The notes: generated by a model from the letters alone, not told the origin. DNA of 64,000 nt from RPQJ01 sp963731105 (GCA_963731105.1 CAVSUM010000010.1:402268-466267); one strand, 5' to 3'; positions 29,854 to 39,920 are shown, counted from the stretch's first letter. Translations and numbers: made by a program.

Positions 29854-30735
29854 ATGCTGCGCATCGACGGCCTGACCCACGTTTACCCCAACGGCACCCG
29901 CGCCCTCGATGGCGTGTCGCTCGACGTGCCGCGCGGCATGTTCGGGCTGCTCGGGCCCAATGGCGCCGGCAAGTCGTCGCTGATGCGCTGCATCGCCACG
30001 CTGCAGATCCCGACCGAGGGCACGATCCGCTTCGGCGACCTCGACGTGCTCGCCCAGCCGGACGCGTTGCGCCGCACCCTCGGTTACCTGCCGCAGGACT
30101 TCGGCGTGTACCCGCGCGTCAGCGCCGTCGACATGCTCGACCACCTCGCGGTGCTGAAGGGCCTCGCCGACCGTCGGCAGCGCAAGGAGACGGTCGAAGC
30201 GCTGCTGCACCAGGTGAACCTGTGGGACGTGCGCAGGAAGGCGCTCGCCGGCTTCTCCGGCGGCATGCGCCAGCGCTTCGGCATCGCGCAGGCGCTGATC
30301 GGCCAGCCGTCGCTGATCATCGTCGACGAGCCCACCGCGGGCCTCGACCCGGAGGAGCGCAACCGGTTCCTGAACCTGCTCGCCGAGATCGGCGAGAACG
30401 TGGTCGTGATCCTCTCCACCCACATCGTCGAGGACGTCGCCGACCTGTGCCCGAGCATGGCGATCATCGCCGAGGGCCGCATCGTGCGCACCGGTGCGCC
30501 GCTCGAACTGATCGCCGCGCTCGACGGCCGCGTCTGGCGCAAGACCATCGCCAAGCACGAGCTCGACGCGTACCGCCGCGACCACGAGGTGATCGCCACT
30601 CGGTTGTTCGGCGGCCGCACCGTGATCCACGTGCTGGCGGAGCAGCGCCCCGGCGACGGCTTCGAACCGATGCCGGGCGGCCTCGAGGACGTCTACTTCT
30701 CGACGCTCGCCGTGTCCCGGCGCGCTGCCGCCTGA
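29854..30735 (+). CDS. ABC transporter ATP-binding protein
   Basis: The 293-residue ATPase has Walker A GPNGAGKSS (near residue 33), a Q-loop in YLPQDFGVYP, the signature FSGGMRQRFGIAQALIG and Walker B LIIVDEPTAGLDPEE. The C-terminal extension after residue 220 is typical of exporter-type ATPases. It lies 8 bases upstream of the permease-peptidase fusion and must energise it. In the raw frame it is fused to prpC through prpF only because stops are lost or shifted; the natural ATG is at 29854. Confidence 0.93.
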   Translation: MLRIDGLTHVYPNGTRALDGVSLDVPRGMFGLLGPNGAGKSSLMRCIATLQIPTEGTIRFGDLDVLAQPDALRRTLGYLPQDFGVYPRVSAVDMLDHLAVLKGLADRRQRKETVEALLHQVNLWDVRRKALAGFSGGMRQRFGIAQALIGQPSLIIVDEPTAGLDPEERNRFLNLLAEIGENVVVILSTHIVEDVADLCPSMAIIAEGRIVRTGAPLELIAALDGRVWRKTIAKHELDAYRRDHEVIATRLFGGRTVIHVLAEQRPGDGFEPMPGGLEDVYFSTLAVSRRAAA

Positions 30736-30743
30736 GCGCCGGC

Positions 30744-33700
30744 ATGTTCCGGTCCGTCGCCGCGTTCGAGCTGCGCTACCAGCTCAAGTCGCCCGCGTTC
30801 TGGGTGACCTTCCTGATCTTCGGCCTGCTGACCTTTGGCGCCACCGCGTCCGACAACGTGCAGATCGGCTCCGGTGGCAACGTCCTGGTCAACTCGCCGT
30901 ACGCGATCGCGCAGACGCTGCTGATCATGAGCCTGTTCGCCGTGTTCATCATGACGGCGTTCGTCGCCAACGTCGTGGTGCGCGACGACGAGACCGGCTT
31001 CGGGCCGATCATCCACGCGACCCGCATCACGCGCTTCGACTACCTGTTCGGCCGCTTCAGCGGCGCGTTCCTCGCCGGCTGCCTCGCGTTCCTGAGCGTG
31101 CCGCTCGGCATGATGCTCGGCGCGGCAATGCCGTGGCTCGACCCCGAGACGGTGGGCCCGTTCAATCTCTGGCACTACGCCTGGATCTACTTCTGCGTCT
31201 GCGTGCCGACGCTGTTCGTCACCGGCGCCGGCTTCTTCGCGATCGCCACCGCCACGCGCTCGATGATGTGGACCTACGTCGGCGTGATCGGCTTCCTGGT
31301 GCTGTATTTCGTGGCCGCGACGTACTTCTCGCGGCCGGAGTTCGAGCGCGCCGTGGCGCTGGTCGAGCCGTTCGGCCTCGGCGCCTTCGGGCAGGCGACC
31401 AAGTACTGGACCGCGACCGAGCGCAACACGCAGCTGCCCGAGTTCGCGGGCCACATCCTGTGGAATCGCGTGATCTGGACCGGCGTGGCGTTTGCGCTGC
31501 TCGGCCTGGCGTGGCGGCTGTACTCGAGGGCGGCGCGAGGCGTGACGACGCTCGGCCGCAAGGCGCGGCGCAGCAAAGAGAATGCCGGCCGAGCCGGCGC
31601 CCGCTGTGGCGCCGAGCCCGTTCACCGCCACCGCCACCGCGACCGACGCCGCAGTGCGCCGCGACCGCTCAGGCTGGAGCCAGCTGTGGGCGCTGGCGAA
31701 ATTCGACGTCGCCGCCGCGATCCGCAGCCCGGCCTTCATCGTGCTGCTCGGCATCGGCTTCATCAACTCGATCGCCTCGCTGTGGTTCGCCGACGAGCTC
31801 TACGGCAACACCATCTATCCGGTGACGCGGGTGATGATCGAGACGCTGCAGGGCTCGTTCACCCTGATTCCGCTGATCATCGCCATTTACTACGCCGGCG
31901 AGCTGGTGTGGCGCGACCGGGACCGGCGCATGCACGAGATCATCGACTCGACGCCGGCGCCCGACTGGGCGTTCGTGGTGCCGAAGATCCTCGCCATCTC
32001 GCTGGTGCTGTTCGCGACACTCGCCGCCAGCACGCTGGCCGCGATCGCAGTGCAGGCGCTGAAGGGCTATTTCCACTTCGAACTCGGCAAGTACCTCGCC
32101 TGGTACGTGCTGCCGACCACGGTCGGCGTGGTGATGTTCGCGGTGCTGGCGATCTTCATGCAGGTGCTGGTGCCGCAGAAAGCGCTCGGCTGGCTGCTGA
32201 TGCTCGTGTTCCTGGTGGCGCAGATCACCCTCGACCGCGTCGGCTTCCAGCACAATCTCTACCAGTACGCGAGCAACCCCGGCACGCCGCTCTCGGACAT
32301 GAACGGGCAGGGCGACTTCGCCCGCTTCGCGTGGTGGTTCCGCGCGTACTGGAGTGGTGCCGCGTTGCTGCTGGCGGTGCTCGCCTACGCGCTGTGGCGC
32401 CGTGGCGTCGGCGCGCCGCTCAGGAGCCGCCTTGCGCTGCTGCCGAAGCGGCTGTCGGGCGTCGCGGGCGGGCTGGCGGCCGCGAGCGTGCTGGCAATGG
32501 CCATCCTCGGCGGCTGGATCTTCTACAACACCAACGTACTGAACGAGTACCGCACGACGCTCGACGTCGAGCGCCAGCAGGCGGACTACGAGAAGGCGCT
32601 GATCGGCTACGAGAACGTGCCGCAGCCGCGGATCACCGACGTCACGCTCGAGGTCGACCTCTATCCAGCGGAGCCGCGCGTCGTGACGCGGGGCAGCTAC
32701 CTGATCCAGAACCGCACTGGGCAGCCGCTCGAGACTGTGCACGTGCGCTGGCTCGAGCCGCTCGAGATGACCAGGCTCGAGGTGGAAGGGGCCAGCCTCG
32801 AGAAGGACTACGCAGAATACGAATACCGCATCTACCGCTTTGCGCAGCCGATGGCGCCGCTCGAGACGCGCCGCATCACGTTCGAGACGCTGCGTGAGCA
32901 GCGCGGCTTCCGCAATACCGGCAACGAGAACCGCATCGTCGACAACGGCACGTTTCTCAACAACACGGAGTTCGCGCCGGTGCTCGGCATGAGCCTCGAC
33001 GGCCTGCTCACCGACCGCGCCAAGCGCCGCAAGTACGGCCTGCCGCCGGAGCTGCGGCCGGCGAAACTCGAGGATGAGGGCGCGCGCGCGTTCAACGGGC
33101 TGCGTCGCGACAGCGACTGGGTGAATTCCGACATCACGGTGTCGACGTCGGCCGACCAGCTCGCCATCGCGCCCGGCTACCGCGAGTCAGAGACGGTGGC
33201 GAACGGCCGCCGCACGGTGCGCTACGTCAGCGACGCGCCGATCCAGAACTTCTTCTCGGTGCAGTCGGCCCGCTACCAGGTGGCCACGGACCGCTGGCAG
33301 GATGTCGAGCTCGCGATCTACCACGACCCTGCGCACGCCTACAACGTCGAGCGCATGACGCGGGCGATGAAGGCGTCGCTCGACTACTTCACCACGAACT
33401 TCAGTCCGTTCCAGTTCCGCCAGGTGCGCATCCTGGAGTTCCCGGCCTACGCCCGGTTCGCGCAGTCGTTCGCCAACACCATCCCGTATTCGGAGGGCAT
33501 CGGCTTCATCGCGAATTACCGTGATCCCGAGAAGATCGACATGGTCACCTACGTGACCGCACACGAGATCGCGCACCAGTGGTGGGGCCACCAGCTGATC
33601 AGCGCCGACCAGCAGGGCGGCACCTTCCTGGTCGAGTCGCTGGCGCAGTATTCGGCGCTGATGGTGATGGAGCAGATGTACGGTCCGGAGCAGATCCGCA

Positions 33701-34347
33701 AGTTCCTCAAGTACGAGCTCGATCGCTACCTGCGGGCGCGCGGCGGCGAGGTGCTGGAGGAACTGCCGCTGGTGCGCGTCGAGAACCAGCCCTACATCCA
33801 CTACCAGAAGGGCGGCCTGGCGCTGTACCTGCTGAAGGACCAGATCGGCGCCGAGCGGGTCAACGAGGCGTTGCGCAGCCTGCTCGACGAGTTCGCCTTC
33901 AAGCCCGCGCCGTACCCGAACCCGACCGACCTGGTGCGGCGCTTCCGCGAGGTGGCGGGGCCGGAGCACCAGCAGCTGATCACCGACCTGTTCGAGAAGA
34001 TCACGCTGTACGACGTGAAAGTCGCCGAGGCAACGGCGAAGCAGCGCCCGGACGGCCGCTGGGACGTGGTGCTCGAGGTCGAGGCGCGCAAGCTGTACGC
34101 CGATGGCAAGGGCGTGGAGACCGAAGCGCCGCTCGCCGAGTCGTTCGACATCGGTGTGTTCACGGTCGAGCCGGGCCGCAAGGGCTACGACAAGCAGAGC
34201 GTGATCGCGGTGCAGCAGGCCACGGTGAAGAGCGGCAAGCAGACGCTGCGGCTGGTCGTGGACCGCGAGCCGAAGGTCGCGGGCGTCGACCCGTTCAACA
34301 AGCGCGTCGACCGCAACTCCGACGACAACCTGAAGGCGGTGGAATAG
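30744..34347 (+). CDS. ABC permease / M1 aminopeptidase fusion protein (frameshifted)
   Basis: The roughly 1200-residue protein starts MFRSVAAFELRYQLKSPAFW and has two ABC-2-like blocks of membrane helices (about residues 15-250 and 320-590). An extracytoplasmic M1 metallopeptidase domain follows, with HEIAHQWWGH near residue 938 and the third ligand Glu in FLVESLAQ. This composite architecture is a known family paired with the ATPase immediately upstream. An extra A near 31583 (AAAGAGAATG) shifts the frame between the two membrane blocks. The transported substrate is unknown; a peptide or protein is plausible given the fused peptidase. Confidence 0.9.
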
Positions 34348-34354
34348 GTGGAAT

Positions 34355-34427
34355 AGGGGACATGCCTCATTTTCGCCGCCGGTGGTGAACTCGCCGCCGG
34401 ATGGGGTGAAAATGAGGCATGTCCCCT
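34355..34427. repeat. 20-bp inverted repeat before rsmG
   Basis: AGGGGACATGCCTCATTTTC (34355-34374) pairs perfectly with GAAAATGAGGCATGTCCCCT (34408-34427). The 33-base loop holds a smaller GCCGCCGG direct/inverted motif. It belongs to the GGGGACA family. The ATG of the right arm (GCATGTCCCC) is the rsmG start at 34419. Confidence 0.9.
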
Positions 34428-35055
34428 CACCCTCTCCTCGACGGCGCCCGCGCCCTCGCGCTCGAACTTGACGAGGCGCAGCTCGCGAAGCTGGTCGCGC
34501 ACCTCGACCTGCTCGACGAATGGGGCGTCGCGGATGAACCTCACGGCGATCCGCGACCGCCCGTCGCAGCTCACCAAGCACCTGCTCGACAGCCTGACCG
34601 TGCTGCCGTTCCTGAGCGGCACGCGCATCGCCGACGTCGGCAGCGGCGCAGGCTTCCCGGGCATTCCCCTCGCCATCGTCGAGCCGAACCGGCATTTCGC
34701 ACTGATCGAATCGACCGGCAAGAAATGCCGCTTCCTCGAGCACGTGCGCGACACGCTCGGGCTCGCCAACGTCGAGGTGGTGCAGTCGCGGGCCGAGAGC
34801 TACCACCCCGAGGTGCGCTTCGACACGGTGCTTGCCCGGGCGGTCGGTCCGCTGGCCGACCTGGTGAAGGTGGCCGGCTCGCTGGTGGTCGGTGGCGGCC
34901 GCCTGCTCGCCATGAAAGGCCGCCTCCCGGAGGAGGAGCTGGCGGCGCGCCTCAAAGGCTGGAAAGTGGCCGCCGTGCACCCGCTCACCGTGCCCGGGCT
35001 CGCGGAGGAACGCCACCTCGTCGAGCTGTGCCGGTCGCACGACCGCGTCGGGTAA
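34419..35055 (+). CDS. rsmG: 16S rRNA (guanine527-N7)-methyltransferase RsmG (frameshifted)
   Basis: RsmG methylates G527 of 16S rRNA using SAM. Diagnostic blocks are MNLTAIRDR, the SAM site DVGSGAGFPGIPLA and ARAVGPLADL. The start MSPHPLLDGAR uses an ATG inside a palindromic repeat. An extra G near 34528 (GGGCGTCGCGG) shifts the frame; its removal joins LLDEWG to SRMNLTAI. The length of about 211 residues is normal. It heads the rsmG-parA pair, with 13 bases between them. Confidence 0.93.
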
Positions 35056-35068
35056 GCTTGCCCACCTC

Positions 35069-35902
35069 ATGAAGCGCGTCATCGCAGTCGCCAACCAGAA
35101 GGGCGGGGTGGGCAAGACCACCACGGCCGTGAACCTCGCCGCGTCGCTCGCAGCGACGAAGCGCAAGGTGCTGCTGATCGACAGCGACCCGCAGGGCAAC
35201 GCGACCATGGGTTGCGGCGTCGACAAGCGCAACCTGCGCCATTCGATGACCGATGTGCTGCTCGGCGACTGCGAAGTCGCCGCGGCGCTGCTGCCGGTCG
35301 AGCCGGGCGGCTTCACCGTGCTGCCCGGCAACCAGGACCTGGTCGCGGCCGAGGTGCAGCTGATGAGCCAGCTCGGGCGCGAGATGCGCCTGCGTAATGC
35401 GCTCAAGCCGGTGCGCAACCTCTATGACGTGATCGTCATCGACTGCCCGCCGGCGCTCAACCTGCTCACGCTCAACGCATTGGTGGCGGCCGACTCGGTG
35501 CTGGTGCCGATGCAGTGCGAGTACTACGCGCTCGAGGGCCTCTCGGCGCTGATGGACACGATCGAGCAGATCCGCGCCAGCGTGAACCCCGACCTGCAGC
35601 TCGAAGGCATCCTGCGCACCATGTTCGACCCGCGCAACAACCTGTCGAACGAGGTTGCCGCGCAGCTGATCATGCACTTCGGCGACAAGGTGTTCCGCAC
35701 CGTGATCCCGCGCAACGTGCGGCTCGCCGAGGCGCCGAGCTTCGGCAAGGCGGCCATGTACCACGACAAGGACTCGCGCGGCGCCCTCGCCTACCTCGCG
35801 CTCGCGGGCGAGCTGATCCGGCGCGAGGAAGAGGCGCAGCTCGCTGCCGCCGGAATCCATCCGGACGGCGACGAGCCGGACGGTGAAGGGACAGTCCCCT
35901 AA
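35069..35902 (+). CDS. parA: Chromosome partitioning ATPase ParA
   Basis: ParA is the Walker-type ATPase that, with ParB-parS, segregates origins. The protein begins MKRVIAVANQKGGVGKTTTA with the deviant Walker A KGGVGKTT at residues 11-18, then DSDPQGNAT and IDCPPALNLLTLNAL. The 277-residue frame is intact. Its last residues (GEGTVP) and stop lie in a GGGACAGTCCC repeat, so the natural C-terminus may once have differed. parB is 640 bases downstream, beyond an inserted convergent gene. Confidence 0.96.
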   Translation: MKRVIAVANQKGGVGKTTTAVNLAASLAATKRKVLLIDSDPQGNATMGCGVDKRNLRHSMTDVLLGDCEVAAALLPVEPGGFTVLPGNQDLVAAEVQLMSQLGREMRLRNALKPVRNLYDVIVIDCPPALNLLTLNALVAADSVLVPMQCEYYALEGLSALMDTIEQIRASVNPDLQLEGILRTMFDPRNNLSNEVAAQLIMHFGDKVFRTVIPRNVRLAEAPSFGKAAMYHDKDSRGALAYLALAGELIRREEEAQLAAAGIHPDGDEPDGEGTVP

Positions 35903-35943
35903 GGGGACAGGGGAAGGGACAGTCCCCTGCGGGGACAGTCCCT
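35887..35943. repeat. GGGACAGTCCC palindromic repeat cluster
   Basis: Three GGGACAGTCCC-type palindromes alternate with CCTAAGGGG and CCTGCGGGG hairpins between the 3' ends of parA and the opposing PagL-like gene. The family resembles the other GGGGACA repeats but with a very short core. It carries the parA stop and has apparently replaced the natural end of the opposing gene. Confidence 0.85.
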
Positions 35944-36463
35944 GGCGGCCGAGCGGCCAGGCGAAGAACAGCACCAGCGCCTCCGAGCCGTTGTTCGGGT
36001 GCTCGAGCCCGCCGTTCGAGATGTGGTAAACGGCGACGCCAGCGCGCGCACCCGATGCGAGGCGGCGCGCCAGCGCGAGGCCGCTCTTGAACTCCAGGTC
36101 GTAATTCGCGCCGATCGCTTCGCCGTTGGCGAACCAGCCGGCGCCGAGGCTCAACGTGACCAGCCAGTTCCGCGGCAGCCCGAAATCGCGGGCCACGTCG
36201 GCGTAGAGGAACAGCATGTCGTCGCGGCCGGCGTCCACTCCGAACCCAGGCCGCAGGCGCCAGCTGGTGCGCGGCCTGCCGCGGTACTGCACTCCCAGCA
36301 GCCACGGGTAGTCGAACTCGTCCACCAGCGCGAACGTGCCGGCCGAGCCGATCAGGAACGCGGTGGACTCGTCGTGGGCGATCGGGTCGGCCTCGGTCGC
36401 ACGGGTCGAAGCGACCGGCAGGCAGGCGATCAGGCAGGCGGCCACGATGGTGATCCGGCGCAC
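35899..36463 (-). CDS. PagL-like lipid A 3-O-deacylase / acyloxyacyl hydrolase (3' end uncertain)
   Basis: From a GTG at 36463 the protein has a signal peptide (ITIVAACLIACLPVASTRA) and outer-membrane beta-barrel features. The PagL active-site pattern YHISNGGLEHPNNGSEAL contains the His, Ser and Glu expected for 3-O-deacylation of lipid A. After FFAWPLGR the frame enters the GGGACA repeat and has no in-frame stop. A one-base shift would end it at the TAG complementary to 35899-35901. It lies between parA and parB on the other strand, an unusual insertion in this operon. Confidence 0.75.
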
Positions 36464-36538
36464 GCTTGGGCTCCACGCCGCGGGCTGGTTCTTTTGCGAC
36501 GTCTGCGTCGGCGCGGCGTGGCCGGCATAATATCGCGC

Positions 36539-37458
36539 ATGGCAACCAAGCGACCCAGTCTCGGCCGCGGGCTCGAAGCCCTGCTCGGCACCGCTACCCC
36601 CGCGTCCGCGACGGAGTCCGCGGCGCCCGACGCGCCCCCCCGGCCGCGGCTCGACGAGGAACTGGCGCGGATCCCGGTCGACCTGCTGCAGCGCGGCCGC
36701 TACCAGCCGCGCCTCGACATGCGGCCGGAGAGCCTGCAGGAACTGGCCGACTCGATCCGTGCGCAGGGCGTGGTGCAGCCGATCGTGGTGCGACCGGTCG
36801 CGGCGCAGCGCGCCGGCGAACCGCTGCGCTACGAGATCATCGCCGGCGAGCGCCGCTGGCGCGCCGCGCAGATGGCGGGCCTGCACGACGTGCCGGCCGT
36901 CATCCGCCGCGTGGCGGACGGGGCGGCGATGGCGATGTCGCTGATCGAGAACATCCAGCGCGAGAACCTCAACCCGCTCGAGGAAGCGCGCGCGCTCGAC
37001 CGCCTGATCCGCGAGTTCGACATGACGCACCAGACCGCCGCCGACGCGGTCGGTCGCTCGCGCGTCGCGGTGAGCAACCTGCTGCGCCTGCTCGAGCTGG
37101 CGGACGAGGTGAAGACGCTGGTCGAGACGCGGCAGCTGGAGATGGGCCACGCGCGCGCGCTGCTCGGGCTGGCCGTCGGCGCGGCAGCAGGTCGAGGTCG
37201 CGCTGCTGGTCGCGAAGAAAGGACTGTCGGTGCGCGAGACGGAGGCGCTGGTGCGCCGCTTGTCGACCAGCAAGGACGACTCGCAGCGACCGCGAGCCGC
37301 CGCGCCCCGACCCGAACATCGCGCGCCTCGAGCACGACCTCACCGACAAGCTCGGCGCCAGGGTGCAGCTGCAGCACGGCGCCAAGGGCCGCGGCAAGCT
37401 GGTCATCGCCTACAACAGCCTCGACGAGCTGGACGGCATCCTCGCCCACATCCAGTAA
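36539..37458 (+). CDS. parB: Chromosome partitioning protein ParB (two frameshifts)
   Basis: ParB is the parS-binding CTPase. The protein starts MATKRPSLGRGLEALLG, then IPVDLLQRGRYQPR, the CTP-binding GERRWRAAQMAG and ENIQRENLNPLEEARA. The HTH follows (TAADAVGRSRVAVSNLLRLL), and the dimerisation domain ends LDELDGILAHIQ. Extra bases near 37186 (GGCGCGGCAGC) and 37287 (CAGCGACCGC) break the C-terminal third. A matching parS site lies in recF. The gene is upstream of atpI. Confidence 0.94.
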
Positions 37459-37819
37459 TTGACTAGTATTTCCGCTTAATATTGATGCGATCTAGAATCC
37501 CTTAAGCGCTATTCAATAGATTTATAAAACAAATAGCCGCGGCTGCGGCAGCGCCAGTCGCAATGCCGCCGACATGCGCATCTTCGCTGTCGCCGCCATC
37601 CGTGCATGCCGCAGAACACGGGCCTCGCCGACCCCAGCACCATGACGGTGCGCCGCGTTGAAGCAGTGCAAAAAGACCGGGTATAATTTTCGGCCTTCCG
37701 GAGGTATGTGCAGTGCAGCACAGCCTGCCCGGGTAACGGTTCGGAATCGCCACCCGTGGCCGGAAGCGCCCGGCACATGAAGTGGCGTTTTTGTTGCCCG
37801 GACTAGTAGGTGTGAGGCC
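37459..37819. other. Intergenic leader of the atp operon
   Basis: This 361-bp gap has an AT-rich start (37460-37540) after parB and no convincing ORF. The only clear signal is the promoter at 37658-37687. About 130 bases separate it from the atpI start, so the transcript has a substantial untranslated leader with several short GC stems. No known riboswitch is recognised. Confidence 0.5.
37658..37687 (+). promoter_or_regulatory. Sigma70-type promoter of the atp operon
   Basis: TTGAAG (37658-37663) and a perfect TATAAT (37682-37687) are separated by 18 bases. The next gene on the strand is atpI, the first gene of the ATP synthase operon. Confidence 0.75.
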
Positions 37820-38233
37820 TTGAGCAACGCGGAGATCCAGCAGGGGCGGCGACGTGCGATGCGCGTCGTGCTCTGGCAGGGGTTGCTCGGGGCGGTCGTT
37901 GCGGCCGCCTGCCTCGCGGTGTGGGGGTCCCGTTCGGGCGCGTCGGCGCTGCTCGGGGCCGGGATCGGTGTTGCGGCGACGTCGCTGATGGCATTCGCGA
38001 TGCTGCGGCACGGCGAGGGCGCGAGCGCGCAGCGGGTGGCCTGGAGCTTCTTCTCCGGCTGGGTCGTGAAGGTCGGCTTCACCCTTGCCCTGCTGGTGGT
38101 GGCGTTCCGGTCAACGAAGGTCGATGCGGTGGCCCTGCTCGCCGCGTATGTCGCGACCTTCTTCGGCTACTGGTTTGGGGCGGCCCGCACAGGCGGGCAG
38201 AACACGAAACAAACATTCGGAGTTGCGGACTGA
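37820..38233 (+). CDS. atpI: ATP synthase assembly protein I
   Basis: AtpI aids c-ring assembly. The 137-residue protein has four hydrophobic segments (about residues 17-35, 40-58, 73-93 and 100-118) and a polar tail, as is typical. It starts at a TTG with GTGTGAGG upstream. It is the first gene of the operon, 2 bases before atpB. Sequence conservation in this family is weak, so context carries much of the call. Confidence 0.85.
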   Translation: MSNAEIQQGRRRAMRVVLWQGLLGAVVAAACLAVWGSRSGASALLGAGIGVAATSLMAFAMLRHGEGASAQRVAWSFFSGWVVKVGFTLALLVVAFRSTKVDAVALLAAYVATFFGYWFGAARTGGQNTKQTFGVAD

Positions 38234-38235
38234 TC

Positions 38236-39051
38236 ATGGCTGGCCAAGGACCCGCGAACAGCACCGAATTCATCAAGCACCACCTGACCCACCTCAGTGT
38301 CGGTGACGGCTTCTGGACCTGGCACGTCGACACGATCTTCATGTCGGTGCTGACGGGCGTGCTGGCGCTGGGGCTCTTCTGGGCTGCCGCGCGCCGGGCC
38401 ACCTCCGGCGTCCCTGGCAAGGGACAGGCCTTCGTCGAGATGGTGGTCGAGTTCGTCGACACCCAGGTCAAGGAAGTCTTCCACCTCGACCGCCGCTTCC
38501 TGGCGCCGCTCGCGCTCACGATCTTCCTCTGGGTGTTCTTCATGAACGCCATGGACCTGCTGCCGCTCGACGTGCCGGGCGTGATCGCGGGCTGGTTCGG
38601 CCTGCATTACTGGCGCGTGGTCCCGACCGCAGACCTCAACACCACCTTCGCGATGTCGATCTCGGTGCTGCTGATCGTGCTGTTCTACTCGGTGAAGGTG
38701 AAGGGCCCGGGCGGCTACCTGCACGAGCTGTTCACGGCGCCGTTCGGCTCGCACCCGCTGCTGTGGATCCCGAATTTCCTGCTGAACGTGGTCGAGCTGC
38801 TCTCGAAGCCCGTCTCGCTCGCCATGCGACTGTTCGGCAACATGTACGCGGGCGAGCTGGTGTTCATGCTGATCGCGCTGCTCGGCGCGAGCTGGGCCGG
38901 CTTCAGCTTCGGCAGCAGCCTGTCGATGCTCGGGCAGGTCCTGGCGGGCTCCGCCTGGGCGATCTTCCACATCCTGATCATCACGCTGCAAGCGTTCATC
39001 TTCATGGTGCTCACGATCGTGTACGTCACGATGGCGACCGAGCACCACTGA
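38236..39051 (+). CDS. atpB: F0F1 ATP synthase subunit a
   Basis: Subunit a forms the proton half-channels beside the c-ring. The 271-residue membrane protein contains the essential Arg in SKPVSLAMRLFGNMYAGE, and later HILIITLQAFIFMVLTIVYV. The length is normal for proteobacteria and the frame is intact. atpE follows after 46 bases. Confidence 0.97.
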   Translation: MAGQGPANSTEFIKHHLTHLSVGDGFWTWHVDTIFMSVLTGVLALGLFWAAARRATSGVPGKGQAFVEMVVEFVDTQVKEVFHLDRRFLAPLALTIFLWVFFMNAMDLLPLDVPGVIAGWFGLHYWRVVPTADLNTTFAMSISVLLIVLFYSVKVKGPGGYLHELFTAPFGSHPLLWIPNFLLNVVELLSKPVSLAMRLFGNMYAGELVFMLIALLGASWAGFSFGSSLSMLGQVLAGSAWAIFHILIITLQAFIFMVLTIVYVTMATEHH

Positions 39052-39097
39052 CCCGTTCAACCGTTCACGCAACCGCACGACTGACTGGAGACGACAA

Positions 39098-39373
39098 ATG
39101 GAAATGGCACAGTACCTCGCCCAGATCCAGGCCTTCACCGCCCTCGGGATCGGCCTGATCATCGGCCTGGGCGCGATCGGCGCCTGCATCGGCATCGGCA
39201 TCATGGGCTCGAAGTTCCTCGAGGCCGCCGCCCGCCAGCCGGAACTGATCCCGACGCTGCAGGGCCGCATGTTCCTGCTCGCCGGCCTGATCGACGCGGC
39301 GTTCCTGATCGGCGTGGCGCTCGCGATGTTCTTCGCGGTCGCGAACCCGCTCCTGTCCGTCATCCAGGGTTGA
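39098..39373 (+). CDS. atpE: F0F1 ATP synthase subunit c
   Basis: The 91-residue hairpin has two membrane helices with the Gly-rich IGLGAIGACIGIGIMG and the ion-binding carboxylate Asp in LAGLIDAAFLIGVALAMFF. Asp without extra sodium-site polar residues points to a proton-coupled ring. The frame is intact and an AGGAG-like site (ACTGGAGACG) precedes it. Confidence 0.96.
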   Translation: MEMAQYLAQIQAFTALGIGLIIGLGAIGACIGIGIMGSKFLEAAARQPELIPTLQGRMFLLAGLIDAAFLIGVALAMFFAVANPLLSVIQG

Positions 39374-39399
39374 AACGCGTCTGACGCGAGGACGTCGCC

Positions 39400-39885
39400 A
39401 TGAACATCAATGCGACGATCATCGGCCAGGCGATCGTCTTCCTGATCCTGATCTGGTTCAGCGTCAAGTTCATCTGGCCCCCGCTTCTGAAGGCGATCGA
39501 AGACCGCCAGAAGAAGATCGCCGACGGCCTCGCGGCCGCCGAGCGCGGGCAGAAAGAGCTGCACCAGGCGAGCGGCGAGGCGTCGGTCATCGTCAACGAG
39601 GCGCGCGAGAAGGCCTTGAAGATCGTCGACCAGGCGAACCGCCGTTCGAACGAGATCATCGAGGAAGCCCGCGCCACCGCGATCACCGAGGGGCAGCGGC
39701 TCGTCGGGGACGCGCGCCAGGAAGTGGTGCTCGAGCAGTCCCGCGCGCGCGATGCGTTGCGCAAGGACGTGGCGCAGCTGGCCGTCGCCGGCGCGTCGCG
39801 GCTCCTCGAGCGCGAGATCGACGCGAAGGCGCATGCCGACCTGATCGAGAAGCTGGCCCGCGAGATCGAGGGCGCCAAGGCCTGA
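39400..39885 (+). CDS. atpF: F0F1 ATP synthase subunit b
   Basis: The 161-residue peripheral stalk subunit has one N-terminal membrane helix (IIGQAIVFLILIWFSVKFIW). A long charged coiled coil follows, with EDRQKKIADGLAAAERGQKE. The frame is intact and the length is standard. It connects F0 to the delta subunit encoded next. Confidence 0.96.
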   Translation: MNINATIIGQAIVFLILIWFSVKFIWPPLLKAIEDRQKKIADGLAAAERGQKELHQASGEASVIVNEAREKALKIVDQANRRSNEIIEEARATAITEGQRLVGDARQEVVLEQSRARDALRKDVAQLAVAGASRLLEREIDAKAHADLIEKLAREIEGAKA

Positions 39886-39920
39886 CGGCCGGGGCACCTC
39901 AGCGGATCCGGAGTAACGAC

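Noticed and set aside
24643..30735. A giant prpC-AcnD-PrpF-ABC fusion protein
   Set aside because: Internal starts, family-typical ends, intergenic repeats and missing bases show four separate genes.
34985..37273. A 762-codon leftward frame covering parA and parB
   Set aside because: Only its middle (the PagL-like part) is protein-like. The rest is antisense to parA and parB and stays open because of GC-rich codon bias.
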